Made by a program: the position numbers and the translations under genes. This document shows, piece after piece, positions 57,122 to 64,000 of a stretch of 64,000 nucleotides of DNA (the first letter of the stretch is position 1; every line of letters begins with the position of its first letter). The stretch is taken from NCBI RefSeq assembly GCF_029227915.1, contig NC_079879.1:22088501-22152500 (forward strand), read 5' to 3'. Under the pieces are notes generated by a model. The model saw only the letters and a program-made list of their open reading frames with translations. It did not search any database and was not told where the DNA came from. The stretch comes from Hydractinia symbiolongicarpus. Taxonomy: Eukaryota; Cnidaria; Hydrozoa; Anthoathecata; Hydractiniidae.

Positions 57122-58510
57122 GAAAATTTTTTTGTCGACAGTCTTGAAGCTTTGATATATTACATACAAATTAAAGCCTAAGGTATAAGAAGTAAAAAAA
57201 TAATAAAAAAATGAATAAATAAAATAATGACAGGATCTCTTTCTGTCTTCTTGCCTTTAGGTTTGTTTTGTTTTGACTGACTTGCGGCATTGTTCATACT
57301 GCAGGATCAGTGGGCATTCTATGTCTGGCTTTCCGCACTTTCTGAGGAGTTATACTATGGATTCCTCAGGGCCGTAGACTACACGGATTTCCCCTAAAAT
57401 TTTCGTATTCTGGTTTCCCCTAGACTTTAAGTGCAAAAGAGACATTGCAAAAGAGAAGCCAACGTTTTAGCCAATCCAGGGAATTAAAAATTTTTTTGAC
57501 TTGTTACTTAGCCTAAACATCATGCAGCCTCTTAAAATGGTAAATTATTAACTCCACACCCCTTAAAAGAAGATTAAACAAGTGCGGACCTTAAATTTCT
57601 AAGATTGTGGCACACGGCACATGGAAAAAAATGCGTAACGCTAATACTTTTGGCAGCCAGCTGGCTTCGCTCTACCACACCAGCATTCCTAATATTGAGA
57701 AAACTTTCTTGTCAATATTGTAATGCATCCATTTAAGACCTACCTAGAATAAGCAATGTTGTTAATGAACAAATTTAAGCACTTTCTTAAAAAAGCTCAA
57801 AATAAAGACTTAGTCCAAATAAATTCATCTGTACTCAATACTCAAAGCAACTAGATAAAAGGTTTTTATAAAAAGCTATATTTCGTACAACAACGTATAT
57901 ATCTTTCGGGCAACTAAAAATCTATTAACAAGGTTCGCTTAAAAAGACAGTAAAAGTGATAAATTGGTCAATTAGTAACGAAATATAAAAGAAAATAAAA
58001 AAAAGATCCCTGGAGGCTTTCAATCCGTTATTAAGAAGAGGCCTATACTTTTTAGTATACAGTGCTTCTGTCAGTAATAAGTTTCTTACTTTATTAGTTA
58101 AAATTATCAGCTGGTTATGGTTTTTTATATAGACACTGGACACTTGAATTACAATCTGGAGAAATCAATATTTTTGTGAAAAATAAAAACTTTTAGCATG
58201 TGACCAGACAGTTAGAAATATTGGAGATGATTTAACTTTGTCCTTACCACTTGTTTTAAGTACTAAGGCGGCACAAGATAAGATGGTTGCTTTATAAAAA
58301 GAGTTTCATTTAACCTTAACACCAAACAAACAGCAAGATATTTTACACAGGAATAACAAAGAGAAAAAACATTACGTGATTTTAATTTTTTTACAAAAAA
58401 AATTTGAACGCATACAAACAAAGAGCGTTATTAAAAGAAAAGTAATCTAGGTCCCAGTTTCTTTTCACTTGTATAAATATGAACTAGGAGGTAGACTGTG
58501 TTATTTAAAA

Positions 58511-58582
58511 GACTAAAATGTTAACGTAGACTAAAATGTTAACGTAGACTAAAATGTTAACGTAGACTAAAATGTTAACGTA
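58511..58582 (+). repeat. 18-bp tandem repeat, four copies
   Basis: GACTAAAATGTTAACGTA repeated four times without substitutions. Non-coding intergenic minisatellite; identity suggests recent expansion. Confidence 0.95.
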
Positions 58583-59137
58583 GTAGAAGCAGAGTCATGT
58601 TAATAGCATACCGAAGCGAAATAGGACAGTAACTGAAATTGAGAGTCATATAAATGGCAATGAGGAATATATCATCATATTTGAAATTTAAGCGACAAAT
58701 AATACTCAACTACGCGCTTGACAAAAAAAGGTGGTTATACTACGAATTGTCGGCTATTGCACATATAAATTCAACGTAGTACCGGCGTTTACTCATTTAT
58801 TTAATAAAAATAAATTAAAAAAGGTGCATGTGATAATTACAACAAACAAACAAAGCAAATATTTCCCTTACCATATATCAATAGGCTTACAAATCTTGAA
58901 TAAATTTAACGTTGAAACAAGTTAAAAAAAACCCATGGTTATACAAAACCACACCCATTGTGATAATAATAAAAAAACTATCTAGGTGCGTTATCTTTTT
59001 TTCAAAATAAACAAAAAACTAAAACTAACTTGCTTAGAAGAGTTTAACTCTTGGTGCTCACGACAACACGAAGTAGCCAGCGTCTTGGTACTCGTGTTGT
59101 TGTGATTATAATTATCTACACTGCTCAACATGACTGA

Positions 59138-62100
59138 TTAGTAGGTTTTACTTGTGGATGATCGTAAACCGTATCTTCTTCTGTAATTTTCCGTTAGCGC
59201 ACTTCTACCACCCAAATATAAACCGCCATCTGCCGAATCGTAATCATATCCCAAAGTCTGGAATAAAGATAGAAAACAAGTTTACATAAGAAAAAATATA
59301 TACGTCCTTTTCATGGGTTTTCGAGGCTTGCAGGAAAATATATATCAAGTTATGAACATTTTTAATCATTATAGTGATTATTTAGCAAATTATAGTTTTT
59401 AGTTATTATAGTACAGGGTTCCCACTCATTTTACAAGTAACTTTTTTAGGAGATTTAGAAGAATTTAGAAGGATTTAACTGTCTTTTAGGATATTTTTTC
59501 AATAAGCGGGGAAAAAATACAAAAGTTTAGGAGATTTTAGCAGAATTTAAATTATTGACAAGGGTAACTTAGCAAAGTTTGAAGATATTTAAGGAAGCAA
59601 AGTATAAGTCCCAGAAAACAGATTCTCAGACAGAAGATTTAATTAGATTAATAAGTTATAAAATTAGGAGATGTAAAGTTTTATTTACGAAAAGCTTCGT
59701 GAATTTTATTGTAAATTTCATATGTTCTTTTATATAATAATCCTACTATGGCGAAGAAAACAATTATAATTTTTTTCTCTCGCTTAAAATATATTTTGTG
59801 ACCGCCACATGTCATACGACAAACAATATAGGACCTCAGTTAACAACAAGAATAAACTCTACTTATTAATAATAATATACACTACTAAAGCACATCTTTC
59901 TATTAAGATTACCAGGAAAAGTTTCCAGGATTATTTCTGTTAAAAACTGTACATGTTTGAATAATCCATGAAACTAAAAAAAGTACAGAGGATCGATGCC
60001 AGCCGAACAATGCGTCAGTAACATACCAGTTAGGTGTGAAGTCAGTATGTCTTTTTGTCAGCGTTAGTACGACGAGGCCTAGATGTTCTGTTTGCTGGCA
60101 TTGTCTATGAAAAAAAGAGTGTGAACGCAATGCATAGACTGTCATACCGTCATACTTAGTTCCTACACCGAGATACAACGATTTAAGGAACATGTGTGTG
60201 GGAGGGTGTGCGTGTGTGTATGAAAGGTAGTATTAGAGATTAAGGGGAAAGGTATAGTATTAAGGATTAAGGGGCAAGCTTCTGCTGTACCAGCAAGGTT
60301 TCTGTGTGAAAATAAGCTTTGTATTCAATGTTGACACAGGGAGGGGGTGGCTATTCTCTACATTCTAGCACAATAAAAGTTTTAAAATTTGAATAGCACT
60401 CTAGCTAACTAGATATTATTTCAAAACTTTTCTAGGGTAGCCATAACGTTGGTGGGGCTCTCCTACTTCATATCAGTTTATAATTAAAAAGCTTACGCCA
60501 GTAGTCCTGTGCATTGTCCTTCCTATTATATTTCAAAGTTTACTACTTACAAAGTTTACTACTACGTAAAATAAAACAAGACTTCTTTCACACTAAGTTT
60601 TACAAACCTCATATATCGGTTTCTTTTGTTTTCTCGATCTCGGTAAAGTACTGGCAGCATATGTGTAGTTGTAATCAACAGGTTCAGAAGAAGCTGGCCT
60701 AGTGTCTCTAATATTTACGTCGTCGCTAATATCTACGTCATTTACTCTGTCACTGATGATGGGATCACTTTTTGGTCGGTCGCTACTGAAAGCATCGTGT
60801 GACAAATTCCTACATTAGAGAAAATAAAAACGTTTCGATCAAAGAAAAAACAATTTCAATACTGGGGTACTTTAAGTAATATGACATTTTAACAATAAAT
60901 GCATCCTATATCTTAATACCATTAACTCATATGTCTCAGTACATCTAATGTTTTTGATTTGAAAATTGAAAACTTTGTAGAATAAACGTTAAAATCATCA
61001 CTGATTAAAAAAAAAATAGTTCCACAAAAATTAATATGGCAAGAACACAAGTGAATAGCACAGCAGACTTACAGATCTGATTGACTACGCTGTATTTCAT
61101 TTCGTTCAAAGATGTCCTCTTCTCGAATAAAACCTTCTCTCGATTGAGGTCTGTATTGTCTTTGTAGAACCTCAACATCATTTTCTGGATTGTAATTACG
61201 ATCACTAGCTCTATTCTTGTCACCATACCATGTCGAACGCTTTGATTGGCCAGCATCAACGTCATCACCAGTAGTGCGTAGTTCTTGCATACTGTTGTAT
61301 TTTTTCATTGTTTGAATAAACTGATATTGACCCTGATAGGGAAAAAACGGAATTAAAATAAAGATTCAAAACAATAAGCAGCAGGTAAATGACACATAAT
61401 ATACCGTAGCAAATACAACAACAAAAACAACGGCATCGAATACACACTGGTCAAAAACTTTTTCATATTCTGAGAGAGACAAAGAGAAACATTGTAAGAT
61501 ATGATTTATAGTCGCAAGAAAATGTCTATTACTCAGGTCATGTCATTAAAGATATTAAACTTCGGTTTAACAAAAAAAAACACCTTACCGTCACGGCTGT
61601 TTTGACTAATGTATCTGTCGCAACGTTTAGACCTTTTCGTCCAACGTCCATCAATGTTGCATAACTGTTTTTTTGAGCTTTTGATATATACTTATCAATG
61701 GCCTGTAAATAAGACACAAAGGTAGAATAAGTTTACTTATTTATTATTATAAGTTTACAGGATCATACTGATAAAAAAATTGTCGTGCTGAAAACCTGAT
61801 GTGAAAAATGATATAAAAAACTGCAAAATAGTTACACTAAATAAAATGTTATACGACTGTGTACAGGGAAAAGCTTATAATTTTTTTTGTTTGAGCACTG
61901 TAATTAATTAATATAACTGAAGACGATCAGCTACTGAATGTACATGTTTTTTAGACTTAAGTTCTCTTTTAGCTCACATTCTGTTTCGACAAGGTTCCAT
62001 AAGTGTAGGGATCTTATGACTTTTGGCCGAGCAATGTTTTGGCCTTTAAATTAAGCACAGCTGCAGACATTTGGAATAAATCAACGTGAAAAGTTGGCTG

Positions 62101-63907
62101 ATATTTAAATTTTTTATGTGATGTCATCATAAAATTTCTTAATAATGGTTAAAAATACATGCAATATGTATTTTAACATTAAAATTTAAATCTTCTTGTG
62201 ATTTCTTGTAAATCAAAATTTTAAACTCTGGCCATTCAATAAATTGAATATCTTGAAAAATAGTTATTCTGAGGAATAATGTTGCCATACCAACATATGT
62301 ACCTCTCCTCCTCCCATTTTACCAATCCTGTCAAATTAACAAGCAGGCTACAATCCGAGCTAAACATATAGGGCACTGTTTCTAATACAATGGGGTGTTT
62401 GCCTTTATTTTATGCAATTTGCATTGAAATGTCTTTCTTAATTAATTTATTATCAAGTTTATCACTCCATATGCCATATAAAAAAAAATAGTGAAATTAT
62501 CTAACTATTTAAGGAACAAAATAACACCTTTACACCAAAACGCTACTTTTAATTAGTAGCTACACACTTCTTGTATTCATTCAAGTGATCTATTTACATT
62601 ACACCTTGTACACTTGCTAAATTAGAATTTAGATCATAACAACTTACCCGTTCATGCTTTAATAAGCGTGGATGGACAAACTTTCTATAAAGAATACTTG
62701 AACCCTAAAAAATAATCAAAACAATGCTTAAACACAATGCTGTATGCTCCATCCACTTGACAGTCTCTGCTTATATCAATGGCATTTAACATGGTGCATG
62801 CAACCAGGTAGTTTATGAGAAGTGTTGTTATACACACTGTTGCCACAAACAAGATACAAAAAAACAGATGCAAGGAAGTAAAAACATTAAAAAGCACTAT
62901 AAAGGTGTTCAATAGATAGAAAAACAATTGTGATAAGACATCTGTGAGACAATATTTCATTTATTTACTGTTACTTACTTTGTACTTAAAATTTTAGAAT
63001 AAATACTTTATGTACTTTTTCTATTTTATGTCATTAGGAATTTAAATATAATCATTTTGATCCTTAGATCCATATTTTTTATTAGGCATTTAATGACAAT
63101 GTAATGTGGCATTGACAAGTGTTGTCTGTTACAAAACATTATTGCTGTGAAGAAAATAAAAATTAAGGTACACAGGTAAAAAACATAAATAAGGTACACA
63201 TGTAAATTAAGTATACTAAATCTGATACCTTTGTTGCAGGAGATAGCAACCAAATAATGAAAACTATTTTTATTTCATAATACAGTGGGAGCCTAAAACA
63301 TAAGTATTTACAAATAATATACTCATCCACAAGTTCACACAAACGATATGACAATCAATATCAAGATCCTTATGGTGCATATGTGATCTATATAAACTTA
63401 CCACTAGCTTAAGCAGGATGAAAATGTTTCAACTTTACAACAAATGAAATAAAAAATAATGTCTCACCATGAAATAAAGATGTCTGCAAATGTTTCGCAT
63501 GTAATAAATAATGCAAATATTATCCAGTACATCATCCACTTTACCTAGATAGTAAACAAATAAAATAACATCATTACATGGAGATTAAAAGAGTCAGTTA
63601 CCACATAGTAGCAGTCCAAGATACTCATGCTGCACTTGGGAAGAGTTGCAACACAAATAAAAAATTTATACCAACAACCAAACTAATTGCATACTAAGAT
63701 ATTGTAAACAAACAGAATGTTTACAAAAAAAGATTTCTCCACTGTTAATAAGCCTCAAAAATTTTTCTGGCAACTCCTATATTAGGTCTGAAAGATTCTA
63801 ATGAAGTATTGTAAATATTCTGTTAATCACTTACATATTCTTTCACATCTTTATTTTTTATAGCTTTATATGATCTATATGCTGGATATAAGGTTCCAAA
63901 CACTAAC
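59138..63907 (-). CDS. REEP: REEP1-4-type receptor expression-enhancing protein (TB2/DP1/HVA22), 3' part
   Basis: ER membrane-shaping protein with hairpin membrane segments; REEP1-4 also contact microtubules. Exons in window (minus): 63835-63907, 63468-63544, 63229-63292, 62648-62704, 61589-61702, 61073-61332, 60608-60809, 59138-59257 (TAA), all phase-consistent. Translation: [20 protein letters not shown] then [95 protein letters not shown], then [16 protein letters not shown], which parallels the short conserved SMQDL motif after the TB2 domain in REEP1-4. The C-terminal ~160 residues are polar, Arg/Asp/Ser-rich and end in RSSTSKTY. First exon(s) with the start codon lie beyond 64000. Paralog (1, 2, 3 or 4) not resolvable by eye. 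Confidence 0.92.
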
Positions 63908-64000
63908 CTGAAATATATAAAAGTAATGTAAATTACTTAGATTTCGCCAAAGCTTTTGACAAAGTTATTTTTGATGGTGGGCTGAATAAAATAAAGAGCC
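63908..64000 (-). other. Intron and right edge of the window, REEP gene continues
   Basis: Acceptor TTTCAG| on the minus strand lies just above 63907. No further exon could be placed with confidence before the edge; 63930-64000 contains an open stretch ([10 protein letters not shown]-like on the plus strand) too short to assign. Confidence 0.3.

Larger units (their letters stand above)
54501..59137. other. Intergenic region between receptor and REEP genes
   Basis: No gene seen in 4.6 kb. It holds the second copy of a dispersed repeat (54765-56015), a near-perfect hairpin (57068-57121) and an 18-bp tandem array (58511-58582). The receptor's promoter should lie just above 54500; no TATA box was convincing. 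Confidence 0.5.

Noticed and set aside
59909-60193. 94-codon minus-strand frame in the last REEP intron
   Set aside because: REEP exons splice in phase across it, and its sequence has no domain signal.

Overview
This is a gene-sparse, AT-rich, repeat-dense window from an animal nuclear genome. The genes have short exons with GT-AG introns and typical metazoan products. Several traits suggest a cnidarian, but this is inference: a chimeric multi-EGF receptor with lectin-like repeats I associate with cnidarian proteins, an intact Helentron-type protein, and many short inverted-repeat elements. I assembled exons by eye from reading frame, splice consensus and phase. In every gene where I joined exons the phases are consistent.

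Layout. From 812 to 7781 (+) lie the last 15 exons of the exocyst subunit EXOC4/Sec8. From 7.8 to 12.1 kb is repeat-rich intergenic DNA: a foldback element, (CAGA)n, hairpin-headed short repeats and a 1-kb TIR element in a TA duplication. RPL26 follows (+, 12518-16700, two exons, 3.7-kb intron). From 18003 to 34640 lies what I read as one 16.6-kb mobile element. It is bounded by terminal inverted repeats beginning GGCATATCGG and by an exact 9-bp duplication, TTTTTTAAC. Inside it are a six-copy 28-bp minisatellite, an intact 2027-residue protein (cysteine-protease-like domain, zinc-binding region, HUH/Y2 Rep, Pif1-type helicase, AP-endonuclease-like domain), a two-exon RPA-like OB-fold/zinc-ribbon gene, a broken OTU-domain gene, and several smaller inverted-repeat elements. 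From 34.6 to 38.4 kb there are more inverted-repeat elements, one with perfect 50-bp arms. On the minus strand follow an hnRNP A/B-type RNA-binding protein (38481-39794), a 17-exon, 1803-residue single-pass receptor (41673-54500), about 4.6 kb of intergenic repeats, and the 3' part of a REEP1-4-type ER-shaping gene (59138-63907, continuing past the right edge).

How the genes relate. The host genes (EXOC4, RPL26, hnRNP, receptor, REEP) are independent single genes with no operon logic. The functional grouping is inside the 16.6-kb element: a Rep/helicase/nuclease polyprotein together with a single-stranded-DNA-binding-like protein is what a DNA replication-transposition module would need. No DDE transposase was seen, so how a TIR/TSD-bounded element of this kind moves is the main open question. 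No tRNA, rRNA or CRISPR was found.
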